Shown here: piece by piece, positions 18,665-27,988 of the stretch
Layout of the letters: the number at the start of each line of letters is the position of its first letter
Numbering within the stretch: position 1 is the stretch's first letter
Notes under the pieces: model-generated
What the model saw: the letters and a program-made list of their open reading frames with translations, nothing else
What the model was told of the DNA's origin: nothing
The model's database searches: none
Made by a program: the position numbers and the translations under genes
Assembly: GCF_028330965.1 (NCBI RefSeq)
Contig: NZ_JAQMUB010000088.1
Location: forward strand, 62,001 to 126,000
DNA length: 64,000 nt
From: Oscillatoria sp. CS-180
GTDB taxonomy: Bacteria; Cyanobacteriota; Cyanobacteriia; Phormidesmidales; Phormidesmidaceae
Direction of reading: 5' to 3'

Positions 18665-18726
18665 ACTGACATCTGCATTCAGCACAGTATCTACATTCGC
18701 CCTCTCAATTTCTCAGAACGGGGAAT
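18665..18726 (+). repeat. short dispersed repeat, copy 1
   Basis: ACTGACATCTGCATTCAGCA and the following bases up to TCTCAGAACGGGGA match 45033-45094 at roughly three quarters of positions. It lies just after the kinase remnant. Confidence 0.55.
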
Positions 18727-18876
18727 ACCACAGGATTCATGCGTAAGGCCAGCTCTGTCAACAACTGTGTCGACAAAGAAGCAAAGAGTTTCCCCGTTAG
18801 AGCGATTGAAGATAGTCATGCTAGGAGGGTCAAGAATGACTAATAATGTAAAAGGATGTAAAGGGACTAAAATCCT

Positions 18877-19335
18877 ATGCCATTACCTACAAATTTGAAC
18901 ACGCTTGATGGTGCGCCTTTGTCACCCGATGCAATCAGCAATAAGGCTGTCCTTTTTGTGAACGTTGCTAGCAAGTGTGGTTTGACGCCTCAGTACAGCG
19001 GTTTAGTTGAGCTTGACAAGCAGTACGACGATCTCGTCATCGTAGGTGTGCCCTGCAACCAGTTTGGTAAGCAGGAGCCAGGAACGCCTGATGAAATCAA
19101 AGACTTCACCAAGTCCAAGTATGATGTTGACTTCACGCTACTTGAAAAGCAGGATGTCAACGGTCCTGATCGCAGTCCGCTCTATCAGTTCTTGGTGGGT
19201 GATGGTGAGGATATCGAGTGGAACTTCGGTAAGTTTGTTGTTGATCGCAACGGTGAAGTTGTGGCTCGCTTTGAGCCTCAAACTGCGCCCGATGCTCCTG
19301 AACTGAAGGCAGCTATTGAGAAGGCTATCGCCTAA
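18877..19335 (+). CDS. glutathione peroxidase family protein
   Basis: A 152-residue non-selenium peroxidase that reduces hydroperoxides. The peroxidatic cysteine is Cys34 in NVASKCGLTPQY, followed by PCNQFGKQEPG (Gln62 of the catalytic tetrad) and EWNFGKFVV with the tetrad Trp and Asn. The position that carries a resolving cysteine in thioredoxin-dependent members (FC near EI..F) is threonine here (IKDFTKSKYDV). The enzyme is therefore more like one-cysteine forms such as the NADPH-linked cyanobacterial GPx proteins. Cytosolic, no signal peptide. Convergent with ftsY, separated by a HIP1 hairpin. Confidence 0.9.
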   Translation: MPLPTNLNTLDGAPLSPDAISNKAVLFVNVASKCGLTPQYSGLVELDKQYDDLVIVGVPCNQFGKQEPGTPDEIKDFTKSKYDVDFTLLEKQDVNGPDRSPLYQFLVGDGEDIEWNFGKFVVDRNGEVVARFEPQTAPDAPELKAAIEKAIA

Positions 19336-19356
19336 GCTAATTGCCCAGTGAACCTC

Positions 19357-19390
19357 AGCGATCGCCCCTCGAACAAAAGGGGCGATCGCT
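19357..19390. terminator. bidirectional HIP1-stem terminator, gpx/ftsY
   Basis: AGCGATCGCCCCT (19357-19369) pairs perfectly with AGGGGCGATCGCT (19378-19390) around an 8-base loop. Each arm contains the HIP1 octamer GCGATCGC. It sits between convergent genes and is followed by TTTAT on the plus strand. Confidence 0.75.
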
Positions 19391-19394
19391 TTAT

Positions 19395-21020
19395 CTAGCC
19401 GCTGAGCAAGGCCTCGACAAACTCATAACTGGAGAAGGGGCGCAAATCCTCAATGCCTTCCCCTGCACCAATGAAGCGAATCGGTAGATTAAGCTGCTGA
19501 ACGACTGCGAGTGCAACACCACCACGAGCAGTTCCGTCCAGCTTAGTCAGAACCACACCGCTCAAATCAGCAGCCTCTGCAAAGACCTGAGCCTGTCGCA
19601 GGCCGTTCTGTCCCAACGTTGCGTCCAGGACAAGCAGGGACTCAACATGAGCATCAGGAGCCTTTTTGCCAATAATGCGACGAATTTTCGCAAGCTCCTC
19701 CATCAGATTCTTTTTATTTTGCAGGCGTCCGGCAGTGTCAACTAGTAGCAATTCGCAGTTACGAGACTGAGCGGCAGTGATGGCATCAAAAACAACTGCG
19801 GCTGGATCGGTATTTTTTCCAGGGTTGGCAATCACGTCAACATTGCTACGGGCACCCCAAGCTTTCACTTGTTCGACTGCGGCGGCTCGGAAAGTATCTG
19901 CGGCACCAATCAGGCAGGAATAGCCTGACTTTTTAGCGATGTGGGCTAGTTTTCCGATGGTGGTCGTTTTACCTGCACCGTTCACTCCGGTGAGCAACCA
20001 GATGTTAAAGCTCTCCTTTTCTGGGACAAATTCTAGATTGTGGGTTTCTCCTAATGGTTTATCTAGCATGTCTCGCAAAATGGTCTTGAGGTAGGCGATC
20101 GCCTGCTCGGGCGGTAACGTTTCCTCTCGCAGACGAGCTTGCAGGGCCTCAATAATGGCATCAGTGGCTTCAACGCCGACGTCAGCCTGCAACAGCAGGG
20201 CCTCAATTTCAAACACAGCGTCTTCATTGAGGGGACCTTGCCCGACAATGGCCTTGAGCTGATTCACCAAGCCCCGACGAGTCTTGTCTAAGCCCCGTCG
20301 AAGACGATTGAGCCATGTGATCTCTTCGATCGAAATATCTGTTGCTTGCCGTCCCTGACCGGCTAAGACTTCAGCCGACCACAAAAACGCTTCGTCAAAA
20401 TCAATATCTGGAAGCACTGGCTCAGAGACAGTTGCGGTAGCAGGCTCAGGTTCTGGCTCTGGCTCAGCGATCGCCGTCTCCTGTAGACGCTCCAAACGAG
20501 CTTGCCGGTCTGCGGTGGACTGCATCCACGCTGGTCCTGAAGAAGCGACAGCAGGTGTTGCAGCCTCGGTGGACTCTGTTTCCAAGTCTGACGCTACGGT
20601 CTCAGCGATCGCTGGGCTAGTCTCCCCACTCTCCGATGCCACTGCTTCAGGTTCAGCTTCGGGAGATTCGGATAGTGTTTCTTCATCCCCAGCCTGTGAA
20701 GACGCTGTCTCAGACGTGGGTTCTACAATTTCGGAGGAGTCAGTGGCAGCGGAGGCCTCACTCTCTTCAGTTTCTTCTTCCGCTTCCGGAGAGGGCGCTG
20801 TTTCAGGAACTACAGCCGTCTGCTGGCTTTGAATATTTTGATAGGCTGCCTTCGCCCAAGCTAAATAGTCCTCTGGACTTGCGGTGGTTGCAGCATCGCT
20901 GCTCTGAGCAGTCTGCTCAGCCTCTTGAGAGGATGCCTTATCAGTGGTCTTTTCAGGCTCCTCCACTCCAGAAGATTGATCAAATTTACGGCTAAACCAG
21001 TTGAAATTGGTCATGGGCAA
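19395..21020 (-). CDS. ftsY: signal recognition particle receptor FtsY
   Basis: FtsY is the membrane-docking GTPase that receives ribosome-nascent chains from SRP. The 541-residue product has a long, acidic, low-complexity A domain (about 1-205, rich in Glu, Ser, Ala and Thr). The NG domain follows: P-loop GVNGAGKTTTIGKLAH near residue 345, AADTFRAAAVEQV, DTAGR near 427, and TKLDGTARGG near 492. The A domain is followed by the basic start of the N domain (RRGLDKTRRGLVNQL). It is about 80 bases downstream of nusB on the same strand. Confidence 0.96.
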   Translation of the reverse strand: MPMTNFNWFSRKFDQSSGVEEPEKTTDKASSQEAEQTAQSSDAATTASPEDYLAWAKAAYQNIQSQQTAVVPETAPSPEAEEETEESEASAATDSSEIVEPTSETASSQAGDEETLSESPEAEPEAVASESGETSPAIAETVASDLETESTEAATPAVASSGPAWMQSTADRQARLERLQETAIAEPEPEPEPATATVSEPVLPDIDFDEAFLWSAEVLAGQGRQATDISIEEITWLNRLRRGLDKTRRGLVNQLKAIVGQGPLNEDAVFEIEALLLQADVGVEATDAIIEALQARLREETLPPEQAIAYLKTILRDMLDKPLGETHNLEFVPEKESFNIWLLTGVNGAGKTTTIGKLAHIAKKSGYSCLIGAADTFRAAAVEQVKAWGARSNVDVIANPGKNTDPAAVVFDAITAAQSRNCELLLVDTAGRLQNKKNLMEELAKIRRIIGKKAPDAHVESLLVLDATLGQNGLRQAQVFAEAADLSGVVLTKLDGTARGGVALAVVQQLNLPIRFIGAGEGIEDLRPFSSYEFVEALLSG

Positions 21021-21100
21021 TGCGAAGCAGCAGGTGAACAGACAGCGTTAGTTTAAACTTACACCAGTAGGGTTTCGGGGACCCTTGTGAGGGCTTTTGC

Positions 21101-21772
21101 TTAGGAAGAAGAGGCGGCATCTGGTGAGTGCGCGATCGTCGTCGATGCTTCAGAAGATGACTTCAAAAAACGAGTGACCCAACGACGCAACACCCCATTG
21201 ATGAACCGAAAACCGTCTTCATCGCTGTAGCGTTTGGCAATTTCAACCGCCTCATTGATCGCAATTCGATCAGGAACACCGAGATACTTCATCTCAGCCA
21301 CGGCAATTCGCAAAATATCTCTATCAATTTGGGGCAGCCGCTTCACCTGCCAAGAAACCATAGCCTCGTCCAACTCGGTGTCGATCTCAGAGCGATGCTG
21401 AGTCGTAACTGACATGAGCTCAATAGTGTAGCTTCGTATCTCTTTGCGATTAGACAACTGCACCATTTCCGGAATTTGTAATGCATTCCCTAGGCAATTG
21501 ATCGCTGTTTGAGTTTTTTCTAAAGCCGTCTGTACAAACTTTTTGGCATCCTCAGGGTTGCTGGCCCGCGTTTCACTGTCTAACAGAAGGTCTTGTCCTC
21601 GCTGCACCTCTGTCGAGGCCACCTCTAACGCATCTTGTACCTCGGCGGCAATGGATCGCACCGCTGCGGTCACAATAGTTTCTAAATCTTGAGCGGGAAG
21701 GGTACTCGTTTTTTTAGAAAGCTGCCCTATGCTCAAGAGCGCTAGTTCACGGGCGAAACGGCGAGGCTGCAT
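21101..21772 (-). CDS. nusB: transcription antitermination factor NusB
   Basis: NusB with S10 binds boxA RNA during rRNA antitermination. With start at ATG 21772 (MQPRRFARELALLSIGQLSK) the product has 223 residues, longer than E. coli NusB. Cyanobacterial NusB carries such a central insertion (here about residues 35-110). The C-terminal helical core is conserved: VKRLPQIDRDILRIAVAEMK and PDRIAINEAVEIAKRYSDED, ending in FINGVLRRW. An ATG three codons upstream is the alternative start. It probably forms a unit with ftsY. Confidence 0.93.
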   Translation of the reverse strand: MQPRRFARELALLSIGQLSKKTSTLPAQDLETIVTAAVRSIAAEVQDALEVASTEVQRGQDLLLDSETRASNPEDAKKFVQTALEKTQTAINCLGNALQIPEMVQLSNRKEIRSYTIELMSVTTQHRSEIDTELDEAMVSWQVKRLPQIDRDILRIAVAEMKYLGVPDRIAINEAVEIAKRYSDEDGFRFINGVLRRWVTRFLKSSSEASTTIAHSPDAASSS

Positions 21773-21928
21773 ACAGATCACGAGGTTGTTTAGGCTATGT
21801 GATCTTAGCAGGCAGGATTGGTCAAGGGGGGAGCAAGGTCGGATGCTTTCAGGGTTTTCTCAGCCATAGTTCAGTTTGGTTCGTTAGGGTCGAGAGGCAG
21901 TTGACTGGTTCACAAGGAGACATTGATC

Positions 21929-22516
21929 ATGCGTTGGCTATCAGCAATCCCTCTTTTGGCTGCGATCGCGGTTGCAACAGGGTGCGGTCAAAACGTTGCC
22001 ATTGACGAAACGACAGAGACAACGCCGACGGCTCCGATTGCAGCAGAAGCTGAGAAAGAGACCTCGACATCAGAATCAGTGCCGACCAATGATGAGGCAG
22101 CTGTCACTGTTAACGATACCGCAGCAGAAGCAGCGACTTTGGCAGGAGTCTATGTGGAGGGTGATATCGCGATCGCGGGGGCTGATCCCGTGGCTTACTT
22201 TACGGAGTCTGCCTATGTGCCAGGCAGTGATCAGTTCACCCATGAGTGGAGCGGTGCGGTATGGCAGTTTGCCAGTGCTGAGAACCGCGATGCATTTGCG
22301 GGCGATCCGCTCAAGTATGCACCGCAATACGGTGGCTATTGTGCTTGGGCTGTCAGCCAGGGCTATACTGCGCCTGTCGATCCTGAAGCCTGGAAAGTTG
22401 TGGATGGCAAGCTTTACCTCAACTTCAATCAGAATATTCAAGCAAGATGGGCTAGAGACATTCCCGGCAACATTGCTAAAGCGGATGCCAACTGGCCTGC
22501 AGTTGTTGAGAACTAA
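21929..22516 (+). CDS. YHS domain lipoprotein
   Basis: The start is ATG 21929, seven bases behind AAGGAGA, giving 195 residues. A lipoprotein signal (LLAAIAVATGC, lipidated Cys19) is followed by a Glu/Thr-rich spacer to about residue 70. A YHS domain then shows IAGADPVAYFTESAYVPG, WQFASAENRDAFAGDPLKY and the signature PQYGGYCAWAVSQG. YHS domains are small metal-binding modules; this arrangement is widespread as a periplasmic protein of unclear role, sometimes linked to copper or other metal handling. The single cysteine in YGGYCAW would be a candidate ligand. Monocistronic. Confidence 0.8.
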   Translation: MRWLSAIPLLAAIAVATGCGQNVAIDETTETTPTAPIAAEAEKETSTSESVPTNDEAAVTVNDTAAEAATLAGVYVEGDIAIAGADPVAYFTESAYVPGSDQFTHEWSGAVWQFASAENRDAFAGDPLKYAPQYGGYCAWAVSQGYTAPVDPEAWKVVDGKLYLNFNQNIQARWARDIPGNIAKADANWPAVVEN

Positions 22517-22659
22517 GGAGATTTCTGGAAATTAGCTGACAATAAGAAAGCTCGGCTGTGGTGCATTACGCTGCACTAGTAACCCCTAGCAGCGGTCAAT
22601 TCTCCTCTAGAAATCCCCTAAGGTAGGCTTTGCAGCATCAGCAACAGACAAGACCAGGC

Positions 22660-23004
22660 TTAATCCTCGTCTAAAGCGGGAAACGCCTCTTCAATGCGCC
22701 ACAGATCGCTGCGATGGGCAATGAACCAGCTGCGAGTTTCTGGAGTTAGTTCATCCCAGACTAAATCGATGTCAACATGGGGAGACTCGTATTGGTATTT
22801 GTGACCAAGCGATCGCAAATTCATGGTTACCGTTCCAGGAATACCAAATTCCGACCAATTCACCTCAATGACTCTACCCGAGATGCCTCCAGCGGGATCG
22901 TGAATCAGCTGGGCAACTCTTACAAGATCAGCAAAGTGGGTTGGCCGCAGTCCTGTGATTGTTTGGATTTCTCGAATGCGCTGTTGTTTGCTTTGGATGT
23001 TCAT
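22660..23004 (-). CDS. conserved hypothetical protein
   Basis: With the ATG at 23004 (MNIQSKQQRIREIQTITGLR) the product has 114 residues, cytosolic and without membrane segments. The body alternates short helices and strands (RVIEVNWSEFGIPGTVTMN; VDIDLVWDELTPETRSWFIA). I do not recognise the family. Its neighbour on the same strand, 135 bases upstream, is the NafY-like gene, so it might be cotranscribed with it. An in-frame ATG at 23031 is less likely because its first residues are hydrophobic and non-conserved in appearance. Confidence 0.55.
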   Translation of the reverse strand: MNIQSKQQRIREIQTITGLRPTHFADLVRVAQLIHDPAGGISGRVIEVNWSEFGIPGTVTMNLRSLGHKYQYESPHVDIDLVWDELTPETRSWFIAHRSDLWRIEEAFPALDED

Positions 23005-23139
23005 AGTGTTTAGAAATAGCATCAGAATCAAGATTGGTCATGAGTTGACGGGATTGACTGTTGGAAATGGTGTCAACTGTGGGATGCAGAGTCTCTTCAC
23101 TTCAATGCCCAAACCATTCCCAACAGTCCGATGATTGGC

Positions 23140-23877
23140 TCAGCTAATAGCCTCCGCTGAGTAGTTCTTGACTCGCTTATCGGCAGTAACGCCCAAGATT
23201 TTGGCTAACCAAGGTGGAGGAGAGATGGCGATCGCCTGCTGCAAATCAGCCAGAATTTCGCGAATTTCGCCTCCTTGTTCTACCTTCATGGGATAAATGT
23301 TGGCTTGAATGACTTTGGCAGCGGCTGGACCTCCAATGGAAACGATGTAGAGCACCGGACAATCCCGAATCAGGTCTACACGGAACTGATTTTTGTTGTC
23401 ACTTTGGTCGGCTTCTATGGCAGAGCGAACGTCGATCAGTTTGAGGGCATTTGCTGATAGCTGATAGATCAAATATCGATGGCAGGAACCAAAATGTCCG
23501 TCTAGTTTCTCAGCCGTGTTAGAAGCCACAGCGATCCGAATTGAGTTAGGCATATCACCGTCTTGATAAGGCTCGATGGGCAGCGGTTTTTCGCATTCAT
23601 CAACCTCACCCCACAAGATGCGAACGGCCTCTTTGAAGGCGTCAATATCTTCGTTGTTAGCGTCCTCGCCTTCCCACTCACCATCGACTTCATAAATATT
23701 GCCGAACGATCGCTTGAGTTGAGTAACCGTGAGCTTACTGAGGGAGTCCTCTGTGAGTTCGTCCTCCAAATTGGTTTGCAAGGCTTCGATCAGTTCACCG
23801 ACTGAGGTATCGGGTAAGGCTCTAGCGGCAAGGGCAATTCTGAACGCAACTTCTTCTGAGATGGGTTGACTAATCAT
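23140..23877 (-). CDS. NafY-like dinitrogenase cofactor-binding protein
   Basis: The 245-residue protein has the two-domain build of NafY. The N-terminal helical domain is VAFRIALAARALPDTSVGEL and DELTEDSLSKLTVTQLKRSF. The NifX/NafY cofactor-binding domain (about 105-245) carries IAVASN, DGHFGSCHRY with the candidate cofactor-binding histidine, and VLYIVSIGGPAAAKVIQANI plus APPWLAK-like PPPWLAKILG. NafY proteins bind the iron-molybdenum cofactor or apo-dinitrogenase. The start is ATG 23877 behind TTTTTGGAGA. No other nif gene is in the window, so an orphan or regulatory role is equally possible. Confidence 0.85.
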   Translation of the reverse strand: MISQPISEEVAFRIALAARALPDTSVGELIEALQTNLEDELTEDSLSKLTVTQLKRSFGNIYEVDGEWEGEDANNEDIDAFKEAVRILWGEVDECEKPLPIEPYQDGDMPNSIRIAVASNTAEKLDGHFGSCHRYLIYQLSANALKLIDVRSAIEADQSDNKNQFRVDLIRDCPVLYIVSIGGPAAAKVIQANIYPMKVEQGGEIREILADLQQAIAISPPPWLAKILGVTADKRVKNYSAEAIS

Positions 23878-24466
23878 GGTGTTCTCCAAAAAGGGCGATC
23901 GCGAAAGGCAGCGGGCAGGGCAGAAACAGTGCGGCAAGATAGTCAGTGCGACAGCAACGGTTCAAAAATGGCGTGTACCATTTGATACCCCAAAAATCCT
24001 GCGGGTCGGTACCAGAAGATTGATCAGGCTAGCCGTCAATAAATTGGAAAAACCTTTCAGGATTGGTGTAAACGAGCCGTTCGATTGCTACAGCCAACAT
24101 CAAGTGGACAATGCCACCCTACCCGTGGATATCCGGCACAAGACTTAACTCTTTAGAGCGTGTCGCACGCTAATGACTGAGCAAAATGTCCACAAAGCTA
24201 ATTAAACTGAGACCTGCTGAAACAGCCGGCGGCAGTTCACTATGAAACGGATTAGCTTCTGAAATCGCACACTCTCTAAACTGAATATTATCAAAAATCT
24301 ATCAGAAAAATATTTAGAAAAGCTAACGCTGTCACTCAAGACAGGACGAATTCCTTGTTCAGCTAGATACTAGCGTCGTCAACGGTCATGGCTGTTTTGC
24401 TATCAATTAACCCAATATGCTTTGCGCTTCGGTTCTCTCTAGTCGCTCAAACGATTTGCATGGCGG
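23878..24466. other. long intergenic region, no gene found
   Basis: Nearly 590 bases without a supported gene. A short plus-strand frame ends at 24148 with DNATLPVDIRHKT and has no good start. A small palindrome AGCGTG-TCG-CACGCT lies near 24159. The region 24290-24320 is AT-rich. It may hold the promoter of the NafY-like gene at its left end. Confidence 0.4.
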
Positions 24467-25744
24467 TCAAGCATTCATATCATCAGGCATTGCCCGCTGT
24501 AGCTGCAGCAGTAAAACGCCAGCAGCTACAGAGCTGACGACTAAATACAACCACAAGTCTGCGCCAACAGCAGCCGGATGATCTAGCGCCCAGCCGCCTA
24601 CGATGGGTCCCACCAGAAAGCCGATCGCCCAACACTGGGATTCCAGAGAAAAATAGATTCCCCGTAATGCCGTTGGTGCAAGGTCTCCTGTCAGGGCTGA
24701 CGATGAGGGCGAATAGACGACTTCTGCGATCGCCAGCAGTGCAAAGGCCCCGATGATAGACAGCAAAGCGCTTTGAGGTAGAGCGCTAGTCAACCAGACC
24801 AAGACAAAGCCGCTACACCAAATCACTAAAGACCCAAGCAAAAGCGTGCTATGCGATCGCGCTCGAAACAATCGAGTCAACGGCAGCTGTAGCAAGATCT
24901 TTAGAACGACATGCCAGACAAAAAAGTAGCTGATAAAGCGCTCTGAGAAACCCGATTCTGCATCACCTCCTGGAACAAAATTCGCCAGGTAAAGCGGCAA
25001 GGTGCTGTTGGATTGTGCCCCATAAATCGCAAAGAACAGATTGGCGATTAGGAAAATGACAAATGGGCGATCGCGGAATGCTTGTCCCCAGTAGCTCAAT
25101 GGATGCTGAGAATCGCTGATCTCCTGACGAGTTTCCTCAATGGTCATGAAGATGACAACTCCAAAAATGAGGTAGGCGATCCCTTTACAGATAAACAGAG
25201 TGGAGTAGTTGCCAGAGACCGCAATGTACTGTCCTGCAATCAATGCTCCAACTCCAAGCCCTAAATTATCAGCCAAGCGCGTGAGCGCCATAGCCTCTGC
25301 TCGATACTGAGGATCGGTCAGGTCTGTTGTAATGGTTAGCGTAGCGGGCCAGTACAGACTGATACCCAGCCCCAAACACAAATTTCCAGCCACCAATAAG
25401 GGAAAGGTTGTCGCAAAAGCCAGTAGCCAACTGCCTAGGGCAGCGATTACCGCAGACAGAATCAGAGTGCCTCGCCGACCCAACCATGCCGAATTGAGGG
25501 CATTCCCGGCCAAAAATCTTCCTAAGATGCCAGACACCCCGACACACCCTTGAGCGAGGCCAACCTGTGTAGGCGAAAAGCCTAATTGATTCACGAAATA
25601 GATCGAAGCATAGACCAAGGTGAACCCTTGACCAATGAACAGCATCAGCTGTCCCACAGCTAAAATCCAGATCTCACGTCTGAGAGGAGGCAGCCAGGTT
25701 CTGAGTTGGTTGAAAGGTTGTGAAAGAAGGTTGAGGTTCTCCAT
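24467..25744 (-). CDS. major facilitator superfamily transporter
   Basis: A 425-residue inner-membrane carrier with about twelve hydrophobic helices. The N-terminal half shows the MFS loop 2-3 motif GRFLAGNALNSAWLGRRGTL (an A-like motif) after LAQGCVGVSGILG. The C-terminal half shows LAPTALRGIYFSLESQCWAI and VGPIVGGWALD, as in drug and sugar-efflux branches. The substrate cannot be deduced. The protein begins MENLNLLSQPFNQLRTWLPP, with the start ATG at 25744. Monocistronic; no regulator is adjacent. Confidence 0.85.
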   Translation of the reverse strand: MENLNLLSQPFNQLRTWLPPLRREIWILAVGQLMLFIGQGFTLVYASIYFVNQLGFSPTQVGLAQGCVGVSGILGRFLAGNALNSAWLGRRGTLILSAVIAALGSWLLAFATTFPLLVAGNLCLGLGISLYWPATLTITTDLTDPQYRAEAMALTRLADNLGLGVGALIAGQYIAVSGNYSTLFICKGIAYLIFGVVIFMTIEETRQEISDSQHPLSYWGQAFRDRPFVIFLIANLFFAIYGAQSNSTLPLYLANFVPGGDAESGFSERFISYFFVWHVVLKILLQLPLTRLFRARSHSTLLLGSLVIWCSGFVLVWLTSALPQSALLSIIGAFALLAIAEVVYSPSSSALTGDLAPTALRGIYFSLESQCWAIGFLVGPIVGGWALDHPAAVGADLWLYLVVSSVAAGVLLLQLQRAMPDDMNA

Positions 25745-26061
25745 TGGGGCAGCTCTAATTCACCCCATTGTGGATGTAAAGGAGACCATTCATTAAGCAA
25801 ACACATTGAGACTGCGATGCTAAAGACTATAGGTCAAACAATGGCTCTTTTGCCTACTCCTGAAGAGATAAAGCAGTCGTATAGGGGTGTGCTAAATTTG
25901 GTTCATCCGTTGTGAAATAGTGCATACGAATTATTGCTTTTCTTCAACTGATGATGGGTATGCGCTAAGTTATTCTTTCTCAAGAGTGATCCAGCTAGCT
26001 TGCCTCTTCTCCGGCCTTAGCAACTATCTTGGGAGCAAACTACATAGGAATTAGGGTATCC
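25745..26061. other. divergent intergenic region
   Basis: Between the MFS gene and a small plus-strand gene. No repeat or gene is visible; presumably it holds both promoters. Confidence 0.3.
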
Positions 26062-26262
26062 ATGTCTAACTTAGAAACGAATGTGTTTAACGAAGCCGTT
26101 GACGCTTGGTTCCAGCATTGTGAAATTAGCAATATTGTTCCTCAACAACCCTCACTAGAAGATTCCTCAGTTGATGATTTAGGCATGGTGACCCTGCGAA
26201 ACAGTGAAGGATTTTTGGCGCGTTATTCCTCGAAGCGGAAGCGTATTGTGACCAATCTTTAG
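26062..26262 (+). CDS. small hypothetical protein
   Basis: From ATG 26062 the frame encodes 66 residues, MSNLETNVFNEAVDAWFQHC and onward, ending RYSSKRKRIVTNL. The N-terminal half looks helical and acidic, the C-terminus strongly basic. There is no cysteine pair, signal or membrane segment. An upstream ATG at 26029 would add eleven residues. I do not recognise a family. Composition is protein-like and codon use matches neighbours, but the support is only the frame itself. Confidence 0.4.
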   Translation: MSNLETNVFNEAVDAWFQHCEISNIVPQQPSLEDSSVDDLGMVTLRNSEGFLARYSSKRKRIVTNL

Positions 26263-26299
26263 CCCAAAACGCTACTGCATTTAAATGCGCGATCGCCGT

Positions 26300-27715
26300 T
26301 TAGTTTAAGCCCAGCGGTAGGGTGAACCAGAAAGTTGTCCCTTCGCCAAGCTCGCTTTGAACACCAATTTGCCCCCCATGAGCCTCGATAATTTGCCGAC
26401 AGATATACAGCCCTAAGCCAAGATGTAGAGGTTGTCGGCGGTTCAAACCTCGGCTATAGCGATCAAAAACACAGTGTTTGAGAGACGCTTGAGTCATGTT
26501 GCTTTTATTGGTATGACTAATACCTTGGCCATCGTCGCTGATAGTGCAATGTAGATAATCGCCTTGAACGTCGGCATTGAGGGTAATCGCAAGTCCGGGA
26601 CGATTGTACTGGAGCGCATTAGCAATCATATTGTCGTAGACGCGCCGCAGCTGCATTGGATCAACTCTAATAATGGGTAAATCCGCAGGTACAAGCACTT
26701 GAACGGTGCTCTGGGCCTGCTGCACTAAAGGCTGAAAATCGAGAATCATTGCGTTGATCAGGTCTCGCAAGGCGATCGCCTGGCGATGGAGGGGAACACC
26801 AGTAACATCCTGGGTATGGACTTCGAGTAGCGAATTGATCAGCTTCAATTGTCGCTCTTGGCCCTCAATCATGCGAGCAATCATGGTCTGGTCGAGCAGG
26901 ACTTTTTCAGACTGCGACGGCAAGTTTTTGAGCAGCATGAGCGTTCCGGTAACCGGATTTCGTAAATCGTGGGATACCGCATGAAGAAAGAGCTGGAGCT
27001 GCTGGCGTAACTCAAACTCCCGCATCAGAAGCCTTTCGTAAAGAAAGATTCCCAGATCAGCGACTCCAAACGTACAGGCCATGACCACAATGAAGAGGAT
27101 ATAGACCGGGAACTGTATAGCCTCAGGTAGTCCCAAAAATCCAAAACGCAGCACCAAGAACGATAGGCTCGTTAGGCCAATCAGAACCGCTTGAGAAATG
27201 AAGTGCCATGACCACCGCACTGGAATTAAGACAGCCTGCAGGAGAAAAAAGATCGTCCATCCACCCAGGTCTAGCATGGTGCCGCCAATTAGCATGTGCT
27301 GAAGCTGCGGCAACACCAGGATGGCTCCGGAATAGCCAAAAAAAGCCCATCGTAGATGAGCCGACGATAGCGAGCGATGTCTCAACAGCAAAATGAGGTT
27401 GAGCGAAAGCCCTAGGAATTGGGAGGCAATTAGGCAGACGATAAATGCTCGTCCGTATTCTGTCAGCATGATATCGGGTTCACCACTGCGTTCTAAAGCA
27501 GGGGAAATTAGCCCAATGTTGAGCGTTGCTAAAATGCCGAGAAAAATGATTGACAGAATGATGATGAGCTTGAGGCGATCGCGGATAAATCGTTCTCGCC
27601 ACAAGCGATATTCCCGAGAGGGGAGCGGTGCAGCGATTGACTTAGCGATTTGCTGTCGCAGATGGTAGAACGCTTTGGAAACGAAAGGCTGTTTAGAAAT
27701 CACGTTTCCCCTCAA
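26300..27715 (-). CDS. membrane sensor histidine kinase
   Basis: A 471-residue kinase with about six N-terminal membrane helices (residues 48-220: [45 protein letters not shown]). A short linker leads to the transmitter. The H-box is [13 protein letters not shown] with His249, the N-box is MIANALQYN, followed by DDGQGIS and [17 protein letters not shown]. There is no PAS, GAF or HAMP domain, so the membrane region itself is the presumed sensor, as in 7TM-like kinases. No response regulator is adjacent, making it an orphan kinase. The ligand is unknown. Confidence 0.88.
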   Translation of the reverse strand: MRGNVISKQPFVSKAFYHLRQQIAKSIAAPLPSREYRLWRERFIRDRLKLIIILSIIFLGILATLNIGLISPALERSGEPDIMLTEYGRAFIVCLIASQFLGLSLNLILLLRHRSLSSAHLRWAFFGYSGAILVLPQLQHMLIGGTMLDLGGWTIFFLLQAVLIPVRWSWHFISQAVLIGLTSLSFLVLRFGFLGLPEAIQFPVYILFIVVMACTFGVADLGIFLYERLLMREFELRQQLQLFLHAVSHDLRNPVTGTLMLLKNLPSQSEKVLLDQTMIARMIEGQERQLKLINSLLEVHTQDVTGVPLHRQAIALRDLINAMILDFQPLVQQAQSTVQVLVPADLPIIRVDPMQLRRVYDNMIANALQYNRPGLAITLNADVQGDYLHCTISDDGQGISHTNKSNMTQASLKHCVFDRYSRGLNRRQPLHLGLGLYICRQIIEAHGGQIGVQSELGEGTTFWFTLPLGLN

Positions 27716-27988
27716 TCAAATGTCGGTGTTGTCCTATCCTGTTGGAGGCTCGCGATAAAAACTACCTACAGATCGGGTCGCCTGATTGGGTGAATAGATG
27801 AAAAAGGACTTCGTTAGCCTAACATTGGCTACTGGCGAGTATCCTATGTTCGTACTGAGTTTATTGTTGTGAAGTTGGAGCGGCCAGCGAAGATGCCTTG
27901 TCTGCAGATGAGATTCAGGCACTTTGGGAGCATGTCGAACCAGATGGTTTTGTTGCCGGTTAGACCAATGTGGTGTGGGTGCTGATTA

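Noticed and set aside
21972-22535. 187-codon plus-strand frame overlapping the YHS lipoprotein gene
   Set aside because: Arginine/glutamine-rich shadow; the competing frame has a lipobox and YHS domain.
23876-24148. 90-codon plus-strand frame in the gap after the NafY-like gene
   Set aside because: It begins antisense to the NafY start region, and its composition and lack of ribosome site argue against a gene.
27860-27963. Short plus-strand frame ending SADEIQALWEHVEPDGFVAG
   Set aside because: Looks protein-like but has no start, no neighbour in phase and is too short to assign; perhaps a gene tail remnant.
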